This document shows positions 34,301-49,607 of a DNA stretch of 64,000 nucleotides, piece by piece. A model generated the notes under the pieces. It saw only the letters and a list, made by a program, of their open reading frames with translations, did no database searches and was not told the DNA's origin. Numbering within the stretch: position 1 is the first letter of the stretch; the number at the start of each line of letters is the position of its first letter. The stretch comes from Apostichopus japonicus (taxonomy: Eukaryota; Echinodermata; Holothuroidea; Aspidochirotida; Stichopodidae). Position numbers and translations under genes: made by a program. The stretch is from contig NC_092564.1 in the NCBI RefSeq assembly GCF_037975245.1, forward strand, positions 4,429,484-4,493,483, read 5' to 3'.

Positions 34301-37300
34301 TGATGTGCTATAGTTGCACAAATTTGAGTGTTTTGGGGTTAAAATGCTCACCAATATATGAGCCATTATTCTAAGATTGCCCAGTCTGAGTAGGAAAAGC
34401 TGAATGTAGCATGGCTGCATCTGGATGATGGGAATTGGGATGCCTGGGGTGGAAATACAAGGTCGATATATTATATTGACATGCTGAATTTTTCTTTCCC
34501 ATTGTCTGTCTGTTTTTAGGCCGCCTCTTTTGGGAGATGCTTCCTGACTAATTCTAACCCGTCTCAATTTGTGAAGATGTGTCAGACACTGAGAGTACGC
34601 AATGCTGCCTATGATTTCACTGTGGGAATACCTCTTACTCTAGTTCAGTATCCTTATGAACAATACAGAATGTATTTATAATTAAACTTTGAAATAAATA
34701 AAGAGCTTGTAATAAAGAAGAATTTTGGGGGGTCATAAAAGCAGATTGTCGAAAGTGACGTTAAATTTGAAGTCGCATGCTGCACGACCAACCCCATCCC
34801 TCATTGTGCCACTGATTTAAGAACGTCCAAGTTTTATAATATTTATACAGTTTACATAAAAATTGATGCAATAATATGCTGAATATATTATTTGCCACTT
34901 ACAAATAGATGGGAAGTCTTTGGAAAGTTCTAATCAAATCTTGTGGCATTTATTACATTGCTTTGTCTGTGAAATACCTCTACCCACATGAGTCCATGAA
35001 ACATGTCACTTAAGAAACAGTTCTCATCTTTTAGAGGAGGGTCTTTATGCTTCCATTAGCTTGAATTATTCCTGCATAAAATTTCTAGATATATGGTATT
35101 ATTGAACCTACTGTAAAAAAACAAACTTATGCAGTGAATCTTATCCATTAATTCCTCATGTGTATAATCAAAAATAAATGGAAATATAGTTTTGTTTTTA
35201 TATTTCTTTAGTTTTATCAAATACATAAAAGAAACTTTTCATCTTTGTAAGTAGTTTCTGTATAGAAAATTATTCATAAGTTATTGTGTCATTGCTTTGG
35301 TTGTCTCTAATAATGTATGACAACTTAGAATTTAGTGCCAATTTAAAATTTATCATTACCAACCCGTTCCTTTCTTAAGATATCAAGGCACAATTGTTTT
35401 ATAAAATACAATTTGTCAGTAGTGATTTACAACTTACTTTCCACTTTTAGAACCTTAACAATTCCTGTTTTCAGATTGAATAGGTTATCTGTTGAAGTTT
35501 TAATTGACAGGTATGTTGCTCACTTCAATTCTCATGGGTTCTTTTTATTCTAGTCCTTAGTCAAATTGTCCATGAATTGCACATTAGGAATAGAATGCTT
35601 TCACCATAAAGAGGAACCCTTGATACCTGTACTGCAAAGGAGCAAATGCTTTGATGAAAAAGATCCTCATTATTAAAGAAAAGTTTGTGGTGCCTACTGA
35701 AACCGTGAGGATTATAAATCTCAAAATTTACTTTGAAGAAATAAATGACCTCATCCATAATACATCTGATATCCCATAGCAAATTGCTCTGCAATCAACC
35801 AATTGTCTGCTCATATGTAAACATGTATAATAAGTATTTCTTCGACAAAATGTGGATAATACCAGCACTTAATGATAGACAAAATCCACAATCGTTGTTA
35901 AAAAAAAAAACCTTATGGTCAGTACTCAATTATTTCATGTTTTGTAAATTTAATGCCTGAACCTGCACTTTAGTAATCTTGTGCACCTCTAATTCATAAT
36001 TTAGGGGGAATAAGTTGGAAGTTGTTGCTTGAATGAATCAAGTTTCTAAAGGTTAGCTAAAAGTCTGAAAATGTTCTTATGTTTGGTTTCTTTCTCCGTA
36101 GATTAATAAGAAGAAGAGAATGGGAACTTGCCATGAACATTAGCAAATATCTAAAACTTTCAGACAGCGAGAGTAGAATTTTAACCCACTGGGCTTGTTA
36201 CCAGGTAATTCTTAGTCATGTAGCATTTGTCACATATATGCCATGATCGTTATGCTTTTCTTTGCAATAAATGAGGTAAATACAGGGTTACCATCTGACC
36301 AAAGTCACAGTCAAATTTCAAAATTTGGCCCATATTTTAGTCCTTTTGGCTGCCAAAAAGAAATTTTGCCTGTTAGAGAAATTTGGTCGAATTTTATCTA
36401 AAGCTACTCTAGCATGAGTATTTCAAGCATATTCATAAAACAGAAGAAGCTTCAGAAAGACCCATGTGATTTGCATGTCAAACTCGTATATACTTTTTGC
36501 CAAAATGGCAAGAGTTTAACACAAAACTTTGGAAAAGTTCGAAGTGGAAAACCTTTAGCCTATACCTATATATGTAACTTTGAGGAAAACTTTATGAACC
36601 TTAGCTGGTCCTAACCTGACCATTTTAGGATTTCTGGTATATTTTTGTTTAACACTGGATTGAATTTGACCATGGAAACTCTAATCTGGTCAAGTCTCAG
36701 GACACGTTTGACCATGAAGCACTGTTTAAAAATCTTGCGATCCTGGTTTTGCTGAGTAGGCTAAGAGTTTTCCTAAAGATTTATTTTAGGTTTCATACAA
36801 GAATAAATACAGAAACATGGCAGTTTAGCCTAAAATGTCTTGCTATGAGCAGAACTATTACATTAGACTGATCATTTTTATTTAAATTTTGTTTTTAAAT
36901 TTAATTTTCTGTTTCATATAAAGAAACAAGAAACATGGCAGTCTGGTCAAAGGCAAACCTATATATTATATTTTATTTGAGAAACTGTTACAACTCTAAT
37001 TGACTTAAGCTGCAAAAGGCTCTCTTTATTGTCATTACTGTTGACAGTTTGTTTACTATTGGAATGTTTTTGTGCTCAAAACTTTCTTCACAAATTTTAA
37101 CCATGCAATGTTACATATTTTGGGACTTTGTATCACCCATAATTTTCATATTTGATGACAATGTTACTACTTATACTACTAGTAGATATTATTATTACTC
37201 TGAGGAGGGACAGAGCCATCTTTTCCACATCTTGACGTTGCATTTGACTGTCATTGCGGCACTGTAACGAGATACATTTATGTACTGATTAGTACTAATT

Positions 37301-40300
37301 AGTCTCTTTGTCTGTCAATTAACAGGTGGAACTTAAAAAGAAGAGTGATAGTGAGATTGCAGCTAGTATCAAGAGTAAGCTCGGTGATGCCCCTAGCATC
37401 TCGTACTCAGAAATAGCCAAGAAGGCATCCGAGATATCCAGAAATGAACTGGCAGTTAAGGTGAGGATGTTATGGAGCTATTCTTGGTCTCCTGCGGATA
37501 ATGGTGAAGAATTGTCCCGGGTCTGGAATTCGTCTGGATAAAATATCAAAATTGCATCTTACGTAAAGGAGGCCCTGCCTATTCCGTTATCCTTTACACC
37601 CTCAAGAGCAGCCTTCTTTTTTTCGTGCAAAATTTTAAGCGATATTTCGATGGTATAACATATTAAAATCCTATAGCAATGAAATTCATTAAATTTAACT
37701 AGTCAAATTTTATTTCAAAGAATGAAATAAACCCTTGCAAATTTAAGTTTGTCAATTTGCTTTTTGCCAATTGATTAATACTGATCGACCCCAATCTCGT
37801 AATAGGTCAGACATTTACTACAAAACTAATTAGGCAAAATATATAATTGTTGTAACGTTTGTTTACTCTATTCATTCTGTATCACGACCGTCTTGTTTCA
37901 GTTACTCGATTATGAACCAAGGGCCTCTGAACAAGTTCCTCTGCTTCTAACAATGTCCAGCACTGAAGCGGCATTACGTAAATCCATAGAGAGTGGAGAC
38001 ACAGATCTGGGTGAGTCCATTCGATTCAACTTTGGAAACTTTACTTCCTTTCTGGAGTATCTCAACTTGGATTGAGCAGCAAATCAATTAATATTTCACA
38101 ATATTAGACAGCTCAGCAGTTCTTATGGAGCCCATCTAGTAACTTAAGTTTTTTTTTTGGCTTTGGATACTCAAGAGTTGGTCAAATTAGCCACCAAATG
38201 TAGGCCTTTAATAATCCAGTCGATCCTCAACATTTTTGTCACCAGACACTTTTTCACATTAATGCTTTAACTGCATGTAAAAACACATTGATAATCTCAA
38301 AATGAACTTTGTTGTCTTAACTTTTTTCTTAAATTTAATATTTTCTCATCAGAATCACCGCAGAAAAACCTTTAAGGCTACAGCCACAAATCTCATTCAA
38401 TTAGTTAGCTTGTGCCCCCACATGGAGTCATTTCTTTTAAATGTTGTTTTCTTTTTCTTGTTGCATAATCCATGCAGATTTAACATGTTCTTTTTTAGAA
38501 ATCAATACAGATGTTATTGGTATGGTCTTTATGAAATTAATGCCAAATTGAAAATAATAAGCGAATATGTTGGATGCAGCAAAAATGTTACAGTCTTACT
38601 ATTGTCTTCCAGTGCACTGATTGTTGATTCAACATGTCCCTGTTTTCCTTTTAATTTTTTTAATATTTTTGCAATTTTTGTTTGTTTCTTTCTTTCTTTT
38701 TTGTAGTCCATACAGTTTTAATCAGACTTATGAAGAAAATGAAAATGCAGGATTTTCTGATGATGTTAACCAATTATCCAGAAGCCCAGAGTCTGTACAT
38801 GCAATACTGTAGACAGGAACAACCACAATCACTGATTGACTTACATTACCAAAATGATAACTTCCAGGAAATGGCCGGATGTCACATCAGAAATAGCTAC
38901 GAACAGAAGGTACAATTTCATAATTAGCATTGATTACCACAGATGATATTAAAAATAGAAATAATTGTAAGGGATAGGTTTAAGTCAGTGCCCGGTGAAT
39001 CTGAAATATGATCATTTGAGAGTATTCTATTGCTGTTCAAGTTTCTTGTATAGTTTTAAATGGTAAGCATACAAATCTATGTGTAAAAATATGGCTAAAA
39101 CATTACAATATGCTAGAATTCTGATGATGTCACAGTATGTGGATAGTTGTTAACGTACAGATATGTGTGTACAAATATGGCTAAAACATTACAATATGCT
39201 AGGATTCTGTTGATGTCACAGTATGTGGATAGTTGTTAAAATGTTAACATACAGATATGTGTGTACAAATATGACTTAAACATTACAATATGCTAGGATT
39301 CTGTTGATGTCACAGTATGTGGATAGTTGTTAAAATGTTAACATACAGATATGTGTGTACAAATATGACTTAAACATTACAATATGCTAGGATTCTGTTG
39401 ATGTCACAGTATGTGGATAGTTGTTAAAATGTTAACATACAGATATGTGTGTACAAATATGGCTGAAACATTACAATATGCTAGGATTCTGTTGATTATT
39501 ACAGTTTGTGTATAGTTGTAAAATGTTAACATACAGATAATTATGTGTGTACAAATATGGCTAGAACATTACAATATGCTAGGATTCTGTTGATGTCACA
39601 GTATGTGGATAGTTGTTAACATACAGATATGTGTGTACAAATATGGCTAAAACATTACAATATGCTAGAATTCTGTTGATGTCACAGTATGTGGATAGTT
39701 GTTAACATGCAGATATGTGTGTACAAATATGGCTAGAACATTACAATATGCTAGGATTCTGTTGATGTCACAGTATGTGGATAGTTGTTAAAATGTTAAC
39801 ATACTGATCTGTGGGTACAAATATGGCTAGAACATTACAATATGCTAGGATTCTGTTGATTTTTACAGTTTGTGTATAGTTGTAAAATGTTAACATACAG
39901 TTATGTGTGTACAAATATGGCTAAAACATTACAATATGCTAGGACTCTGTTGATGTCACAGTATTTGGATAGTTGTTAAAATGTTAACATACTGATATGT
40001 GGGTACAAATATGGCTAAATCTGTTCAGTTTGCTAAGGTTCTGCAGATTTCATCTTTCTTATACAGTTCTAGAAAGTAATCATACCCATCTGTGTGTGCA
40101 CATTTGGGAAAAATACTGCAATATGCTAGAATAACATTGGTCATAAAATGTTGCAATATGTTAGGAAAATTCTTCTTTTCATTACCTGCTTTGCAAAGAA
40201 GTTGTTTTATCCACTTTCCCTTTATTATAACAGACCCTTGCGAAGCAAATTGATTATCTGCGGTCAGCTCAGGAAAATTATACGCGTTCCAGAAATGAAT

Positions 40301-43300
40301 TTGCTGCAAAGGTGAGTAGAAGTTGCCTTGAACCAAACAACAGGACGGTAGTCTTGGTAGAAATTGTACCTAACATTTAGTCACAAATTTGAAATTGTAG
40401 CTTGCATGTCATTTTCAAGTATAACCTATTGACACATACATGTAGTATCAAATTGGAGATTGAGGTGCTCATTCATGCCTCTTCAGATATCTTTCCTTAG
40501 GGATTAAGTTATTTGACTTTCATTCCACTTATTTATACCAGTTTGAAAATGTGCCAAATTATCAAAATACAGTCATAAAAAAAAGAAGAATACGTGTAAA
40601 ATTGTACAACAGCGGATATTTAATACGGCATCACATCACTAAATGCTGCAAAGATTGGTTGAATTGCTATACAATTGCACAGATGTCTAGCAGATTTGTA
40701 CAACAGGAACCATAGTAAATTTTAGGACAGGGTCTTCAGAACGTTTGAATATGCAACACAAAATTTGAACACTAAAAAATAGAAGCTGTAAGACAAGGGG
40801 ATCAATAACTGGTAATTAAAAAATATAAGGTTAGAAAACAGATGTCGGAGGAAGCTGATTTATAATTTTTTTTAATTATTTTTTAAAATATTATTATGAA
40901 GAATGTTTACCCTGACTCCTAGATTTATGGGAAGTTTTTGTCGTCGAATTCAACAACGCTAAGACATACTTATATTAGCATAAACTTACAAAGGATTTGT
41001 TTTGCAACCGCTTTTTTAGCCAATGAATGCCTCTGTTATAACCAATGATGTCGCTGTTGCGTTCTCTTTTGGTAATTTTGTAGTGCACAGATGAACAACG
41101 AAAGTTACTCGACTGTCAGCAACAGATCGAGGAGAAACACGAGGTTGAATTCGTGGGTCTGTCTGTTCATGACACCGCACACAAACTGATCGTCTCTGGT
41201 TTACCAAAGCTTGCAGAATCCATCAGGAAAGACTTCAGAATTCCAGATAAAAGGTGAGAACAATATTGAGATTTGTCCGCTGATCGTATTCTGGAACCTT
41301 TCACTTTGATATTTCTCTTTCCGGGAGATATTTCAAACTTAGAAATGCATCGACATGTTGACGTGGCATATTTAATCACTAAAGAGTGGAAATTAATTCA
41401 GTAATATTCTGCTTTCTCTCAGAGATGCAACACGATAGCAGAGTAACACCATCTATTAATTTTAACGGTTGATTGAGGACTATCCTCAAGTATATTCAAA
41501 TCAAGGAATGTTTTTCTCAAATGTTTGTTTTACATTTTTGCTTCCTTGCCGGAAGCAAAAAGAATCGATGTGGTGGCATGTGTGAGTGTGTATGTATGTG
41601 ACACTTGCTTGTAAACAAGGTAATGCAACAAGGTAATGATGGATTAACTTCATACTTGGTATGTGTCTTATTGCATAACAAGAAGCCTATTGTTTTCTGT
41701 GAAGTTCATCCTCATATGGGGTCAACAGAGGTCAAAGTCTAAAACTTTTGTGAATAGATAACCCCAAAAGTACATCTTTGTTGAACTTCATACATGGTAT
41801 GCAGATTCAGCTTGTTGAGTGCAAGAACTCAATTGAAATTGGTGGAGGTCAAAGGTCATTTGAGTCAACAATTTAAATGAAAGTCTGAAATCTTGTAAAC
41901 TCAATAACACAACAAGTACTTCTTTCTTGAACTTCATACTTAGTATGTAGAGCCAGCTTGCTGAGAGCATGAATCCTAGTGAAATTGGTAGAGGTCAAAA
42001 GTCACATGAGGTCAACAGGCATCAAAGTCTGAAAACCTTTTAAACATTATAACTCCAAAATTAAAGCTACAATTATTCTGTGTATTCTCCAGTGCTATGA
42101 TTTTCGTTTGGTGAACATAGTTTGGTCAAATTCAGTTCAGTTTAGTTCTGTGAAGGGTCTTCAACGAAACATACCTGGCATCCAGGTATTGAAATCTGCT
42201 TTAGAGTTCATACTCTTGCTTCAAATGTGCACTCAAACCTCCTTTAAGTTTCATTTTTTGAGCTTCAAGGGGTCAGCAGGTTATCTCAAATGGGCACAAA
42301 CTGGCTCAAGGGGCCAAATGGTTATCTCAAATGGTTGAAAAATAGGCCATTTTCTCAAAAATATATGTATAAACAATGTCATGTAACTCTCAGCAATTAC
42401 TAAAGGGATTGCTAGCTCAAAGTTGGTAAAATATGTCTATATTTCACCTAGGAAGATTGTTCTTCCTGGATATTGAAACATTTTGGTTTAAAAATTCTAT
42501 AATGTAAATTCCTTGTCAGTGCATGACATGATTGATGTCCACAAGGGATTGCTACAAATCTTTTCTGGTTCTCACTAAATTCTGGGAAAAATTTATCTCC
42601 CTTGCTCTACTTGAGTCAGTAAGTTATTTTGAATTTTCAGCAACTTGTAAGGCAAGGAATCACAAAGCTAACTTGATTTCTGGTTTTGTATAGATTCTGG
42701 TTTTTGAAGATTGATGCTCTGGCAGTTAAAGGCGACTGGTTGGAGATAGAAAAATTTTCCAAAAGTAAGAAGTCGCCTATTGGATATGAGGTAAGCAAAT
42801 AGGACGGTAAATTTCACACATTGTTCTTTCATCACTTGTCAGCAAACTTATCAACTTTGTTCTCATATTTTGCAAGTTTCATGTTGAGCTTCAGATTAAC
42901 CTGTTAGGATGCATTTTTAAATCCCGTACTTTCATTTCATGCTTCAGAGCACTTCTACTGACAGTATGAATATGTTTCTATCAGATAAAGGTAAGGAACT
43001 GTTCATACTGTCAGTACGATTGCTTCAAAGCATGATAAGGGAAGACAGTATAGAGTGGTATTAGCATTAAGAATCAGATAAAGATTAGTAACTGTTCATA
43101 CTGTCAGTAGGATAGCTTCAAAGCAGGATAAGGGAAGACAGTATAGAGTGGTATTAGCATTAGAATCAGATAAAGGTTAGGAACTGTTCATACTGTCGGT
43201 ATGAGTGCTTTGAAGCATGATATGAGAGGACAGTAAAGAGTGGTTTTAGCATGAAGCAATTGTCTCAACTGGCTGGTTCAGATTTGTGACCACATGAATA

Positions 43301-46300
43301 TTAATTAGTGAATGATTAGTAGTTGCAGTGTGGGCTTGGTCAAATGTAAAACAGATGTCTTTTTCAACACTTTTTATTTTGTGATATTGGTATTATAACA
43401 AAAGCTGGCTCAATGTTGTTGAATTTATCAAAGATTGCAACTTTTGTTTTCTTTATTATTTCGAAATGTTTTTAACTTGGCCATATCAATTTAAAGGGTA
43501 TATTAATAGGGAAGAAGAATGTGGATACAAGAGCCAAAAAAGTGAGGGAAAAGCCAGAAATATCTCAGATATTGTTTTTGATCCTTCCCTAAGATTTCTC
43601 ATTCATATTTGCTTGAACAAGAAATTCAGCAATTTTCTGGAATGCCAAACGTATATAACACAAATGTTGGAATTTCTGCTATCAGCATTGATATCATGTA
43701 TCTATATGCTATCGATACTCTATTTTCTCGTCCATTCTCTTTCGCCAAGTTCCTACTTCCTACTGTATCCCCTTTAGACGTCCCTGTGCCCTTCGAATGA
43801 AGTTGCATAGTGTATTTATTTACCACATCAGCAACCTATTTAGTTTGATGAATTTGAATTGTATGAAATATGACATTGCAGATTAGATTAACTTATCAAT
43901 TTTGAAAGGTACATTTTTTACTTACGGTCGGTGGAGGTTTTATTTATAAATTACTTGGTTTTCCACATCCCTCTTGCCCTTTACCTAGTGATAAAATGTA
44001 TGACTTAAAAAAAACAGAATTGGAAATAAAAACAAGTCTTCTTTCCTCCCATTTCATCTGCTGTTTGAAAAGTGAATTGTACATATTGCACTTGAAAATC
44101 ACAAAAAAAATGATATTATAGTTAAAGCAATGTATTAAGTTGGTCTGTACTTTTAGTCACTGTTTCAACCATACTTTATTAGTGATTTTGCTCACAAATT
44201 TTATTCAGACTTAAAGAAAAACCTTCAAGCTAACAAGGGAGTAGATCACTGTTAGTACTAAAAAGTTGGTTTCCTGCAGTTTTTTGCCAAGTTGTTTGTT
44301 GAACCAAACCACTTTCAGTTAAAAAGCCAAAGATATCCAATGTTTGGTGTCCTAAGGGCATTTTTTTTTTTTAAATTGAGAGATTAAACCTATTGATGAC
44401 GTATTTAATATGTACAACAACAAGCCTCTTGCAGTTTTATCTATTAAAATTTCATAAGCCTGACGTTTTTGGTCTCAACAGGATCTTGTTTAGAGACAGT
44501 CTGACAATTTTTTTTTGTGAAAACATACAAATTGAGCAAACAAATGGGCAGACAAATACATCTATTAACATTTGAAGATACACTGGCTATTAACTTACTC
44601 CAGTCAGTCGAAGATGTCACTCAAACAGCATGTAAAAGAATACAGAAGGCATAACACTTGTGACTGAAATGAAAGGAACCAGAGAGGAGGTTTCAATAAA
44701 CTTAATATGCAACTTTCTGGCTACCAAAAGAAACCAAAACAGGGGAAAAGGGGTGGGGGGGTGTGTGTGGTGCGGTAATCAATAACAGAAGAAAGAGAAG
44801 ACAATTAAAGCAATGACTAACATACAGAAGCACAGACCTAGCTGTGATTAGTACGATAACATCTAAGGTTTTTCTTGAAGGAATTCATAGTATGAGGAGT
44901 TTTAATTGTGGTTGTTAAAGAATTGAATACCTATGCAACATCTAGCAGTTAGACTACTAGGCCTATATATAACATTTCCAAAGCAGATGAATGCAGGCCT
45001 AGGGTACTTTGTATGGCAATAACTGCTTCATGGGATGTTGACTAAACATTGCAGGGGTCTAGCTCTTCATCTGAATCTTATGGGGAGATATATAAAACTA
45101 TCATTTTTTAAAAATGAAATGCAACCAATGGCTTCAAAAAGCACACTCTATTTGTCAAAGTATTTGTCAGAACCTTGCTATGAAGGGAAAAAAACTAATT
45201 TATATTTGAAATCAAGGTTGTGTTGTTTTTCATTATTGACCATGCACAGAGGTCAGATTTCCGTAAAAACATTTAACTTTTAATAACTCTCATGAGATTT
45301 AGTTTTACACGCAAATGGAGCAAATTGATTTTCCCAGTATTATATGACTTCCTGGATGAGTATGATAGCGCGACCTTTAGCTGCTCTGAAATTACAAAAG
45401 GTAACTGTTGATTTCATGTACGACTGCTTAGAAAAGAGCAGGTTGTTTTATTTTCATTTCTAAACTGATTAAAACTAACAAACACCGGTATTGCCCACAT
45501 CCCACCCTATCTATTGTCGTTAATAGTGCAATGTTTGGCACCAATTCTGGGAACTGTTTCCTCTAACCCAAATTGGAACAATTAGGTGGCAATTAACCTT
45601 ACTAGCGAGTGGTTCAGTGTAACAAATGTCCTCATAATCATATGTAGGTTAAGGTTAGCATAGAATGGGTCTACTGGAAGTATCTGTTTGCCAAGAAGTT
45701 TAAGTGTTGATGCTTGCTTATAGCAAGGTGGTAAATATGTGTTGCCACCTTTAGTACATTACTGCAATCAATTATCATCTTTTCTTGCTCAAAAGTGTTT
45801 GTCTGTAGATATTGTATGATAAAACACAGTCCTTTCAGTCCATGCAAACCTGTGCTGCACAACATACACTTCAAGTTGTACAAGTTTTGCTAACTTGTCG
45901 GTACCCTAGGTGTGTTGGTAATGCATGAACTTGTGTCTGTGTGTATGTCATCACCCTAACGTTAATTCGTTCGTTCCGTGTGATTTGGTTAAATAATGCA
46001 GACGAAAGTTGAAGTTGAAGGAAACTTGTCAAAAGTGAAAGAGATGGCTTTCAATCTGCCTTCGGCATAGGTATGCGTTCATGAATGTTTATAATTGAAT
46101 TCAGAAAGGAATATTGAGGATACTGTAGCATATATTGTATATATATGAAGATAGTATTTATATCTTAAAAATAAAACTTAAACAAATTATGTAGTTACAG
46201 AAAGTGTAAAACAAAACTTATTGGCCCATTTCCTAGTTTACACAACTTGTTTTATTGCTGAGGCTTTAGTTATGAAGTTTTACTTTGAATTTGTAAAATA

Positions 46301-49300
46301 ATTTGTCAACAACTGTCTTCGTTTCTATTTTTGTCTGTTGTTGATTCTTTTTTATTCTTTTTCTTTGAAATGTTTGATGAACTAATGGAAAATTTGAAGA
46401 AAAAAACTATAGCAAAGGATGTTATAAGCGATTGGGTCGATTTCACTAAGCAGAAGACCATAATTAAAAAGTCTAAACAACAACAAAAACAGCTTAGTGG
46501 GGCAAGTAGGCTGTAGACAACTATTTTGAACATTCCTCTAAGATAATCATGTAATTATTTCCCCTTCCCTCCCCCTTCCCCCTCCCCTTTCCCCCTGCCC
46601 CTTCCCCCTGCCCCTTTCTTTTGGAACATTTTCAGTGCCACAAGTTTTGAAACAATCTTGGAAACCCTCAGTCAAATTGCCTTATATGTAAACAGTAGAC
46701 ATTGATAACTATAAACTGTACTAGGCGTCTACATGGTATGATCAAGTATTACGTACACATTGCAATAAATCTAATCAGCTATGAATATATATAATTTAAC
46801 TAGATGTACTAGGCGTCTACTTGGTATGATCCAGTTTTATGTACACATTGCAATAAATCTATTCCGCTCACTGAACCTTTGAGTCGATTCTCTTCTAAAA
46901 AAAAAAAATTCTCTCAGCATGAAAGCAAACATACAGTCCTGCAGGATTTCGTTGTTCCGCTAATTGGCATTCAAGTAAAGTAGTCTCTCTCTCTCTGCAG
47001 TCTACTCAACTGTGCGTGTCAGATGAATGGGTATAATAATTATCCTGAGATCCGTTCATCTGAAGAAGAAAAAAATATTATAAAAACCAGTGATGCAGTA
47101 TCCACCACACTGACTAAACCTTCATGTTGAGTCCTGAAATGTACAACATTATTATGTTCTGAAAAAGTACGATGAAATTGATATAGACTTCATATGGGAA
47201 ATGAAGCATTTGATACTTCTCGTTGAAAATTGCCAACAAATTCCAGTGGGAAGTGGGAGAAGAGTTTCGGTTATCACAAAGTGCTCTTCCCCCCCCCACC
47301 TCCCCACATTGTCAGGATCTGTATTCTACTGTACATTATTCTGACCCTTTTGAATTTCTTGTATAAGTGTGCAATAAACAGGTATAAGTTGAAATGTGTA
47401 AACCAAAAAAAGTAGTTTGCAGTGGATATGGCTGCCTGCATCCTGTGAAATTGTAAAAATTGTTTAGTGCTACAGTGATCTTTCTTTGTTTATATAGTGA
47501 TGGACTAGTAAACATCATATTGTCATCTGTATCTTGTTTACAGGATAGTGTGATACTTATCAATCTGTCTGAAAAAACATTTGTGAAACCGTTCTGTATT
47601 AAATGACAACTGTTATCTATGAATAGTTTAGATGTAACGTGACACACAGGTACATCTGTCTACATAAAGTTTTAATCACCATGTGACTTGGATGGTGCAC
47701 ACAAAGCAATCTAAAAGTCAAAGTCATATCGAAAATCATCTCGCTTTTAATGCTTCAGGGAGACTAGAAAAAAAAATCTCTTGGCAGATGACTTTGACAG
47801 TTGACTTTAGCTGTTTAAGGGTCACATATTTTTATCCTCCAAGCACTTCATGTTTTCTTCAATGCCCCCCCCTTTTTTTCCTAGTTATTGTTGTTGATAT
47901 TGTATGAATTAGGTGTTTTATCACCCATGTGTTTATTTCCATGGGAATTTAAGATCGTGTTGGGTTAAATGGTGCACATAGTCAAATGTTGTTGATGTCA
48001 CTGTTTGCCAGTTCAAGTAGACCTGTGGCACACTGTATACAGTACAGACCTGGTATTCAAGGGTTTTTCTGCTTGGTGACCCCAATTTTTACCTTGATCA
48101 TGTTGACTACTCTCCATTAGTAGATGATTTGGTCTGGGGCTGGGGAAGGGGTTTAGGGGAAGGAGGTATCCCCCTCACCTTTGAGAATAGGTTTCATGGG
48201 ATTAGGGGTGCATAGTTCCAAAATGGTGTTACATTAGTACTTTTGAAGTCATCATTTACCTTCAACTGTTTTCCCTTTGTTTTTACCTCACTAATATAGC
48301 ACTTTCCTTTTCTCTTTTGAAATGTTTGGCAACCTGCAAAATGTTTTAGTGATCCTAGAAAGGGGAGAGGGGAGGGGGGGAAGGGAACAAAACAAAAACA
48401 TCAAGGTTTCACAATTAATAAATGAAAATATTCCATTTATGTTTGTGGGGTCCATATTCTGTTTCAGGATGATGATGTTAGCATGACAACTGAAACAGAA
48501 GTTTTGCATGACATGAAAACACACATCGTTCAATAGTTTTGTTTACAACATTTTTGCACTTATTAAATTATGTTTAGTAGATTTTTGGCATACATGCAAA
48601 AAATTTCAAACATAATAGTTCTCGAAAACATACATTATTAATATGCAATAAGATCCCTTCATATTCATTTGATTAAGTTAAAAATCAGTGGGACACTACA
48701 GACCTTTGTGATCTCAAGTAGTAACATATAATTGACAAATTTCTATAGCCATTGATTAACTTAATTATCACTATAGGCCCGTGCAGAGGAGTTATTGTTA
48801 TGCCATCTTTATGATTGCTATTAGCCTGAGTATCTTTGCCTTTGTTTTGATATTCATAAATACTTACATGGATAGGCAAGGGTGCATACTGTGGCTTTTG
48901 GTTATCATCCCTCCCCTACCCCCTTCCCTCCCCCAGCAAAAAGATGGCTATATAAGGAAAGCCAACAACTAACAGCTGGATAACTCAGTTGCTAGAGCAT
49001 ATAACGTGTAACCTTGAGTTGACTGACTTGAGCTCATGTTCAACTTAAAAAATCCTCTTCTTTTCCAAGAATTGTTTTTTTTTTATGTGTCAAACTACAT
49101 GTCATGGTTTGACTTTCCCATATTCTTCAGATTTGGCATGGCTCACCATAACCTACTCAAAGTTAAACATATTTTTTAAAAAATCATGTGTTTGTCTTGA
49201 ACATACATAAATGATATGTTGGCATATGTGAGGTGGCCTCTTACTCCACCCTGCAACCCCCCACCCTCCAAATGCATCACCTTATCCATTGTACAGAGAT

Positions 49301-49536
49301 TTGCAATTTTGATGAGGTGGTTTCATATGCCAAATTTAACTTTCATGATGCCTCAGGGGAAAAGCAGATGGCAGCTACACAAACAGGAGATGCCAAACCA
49401 ATTATTTGCCCTAACTGTTTTCATATTTATTTATATATATAAATATATATATATATATATAGCGGGAGGCCCGTGGTTCGAATCCCGGTGGAGGCTGAAA
49501 GTTTTTTCACTGTTCTTGATTTTCCAACTCATTACG

Positions 49537-49607
<71 letters not shown>

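Noticed and set aside
41846-41858. DR1 nuclear-receptor element
   Set aside because: A perfect match, but it is part of a diverged repeated block in an intron and is likely inherited with the repeat.
31800-43260. CRISPR-like arrays
   Set aside because: Intronic minisatellites in a eukaryotic gene; there are no unique spacers between short identical repeats and no cas genes.
46367-46516. Lys/Gln-rich open stretch in VPS16 intron 20
   Set aside because: Short, low-complexity, no acceptor and no known family; not enough to call an exon.
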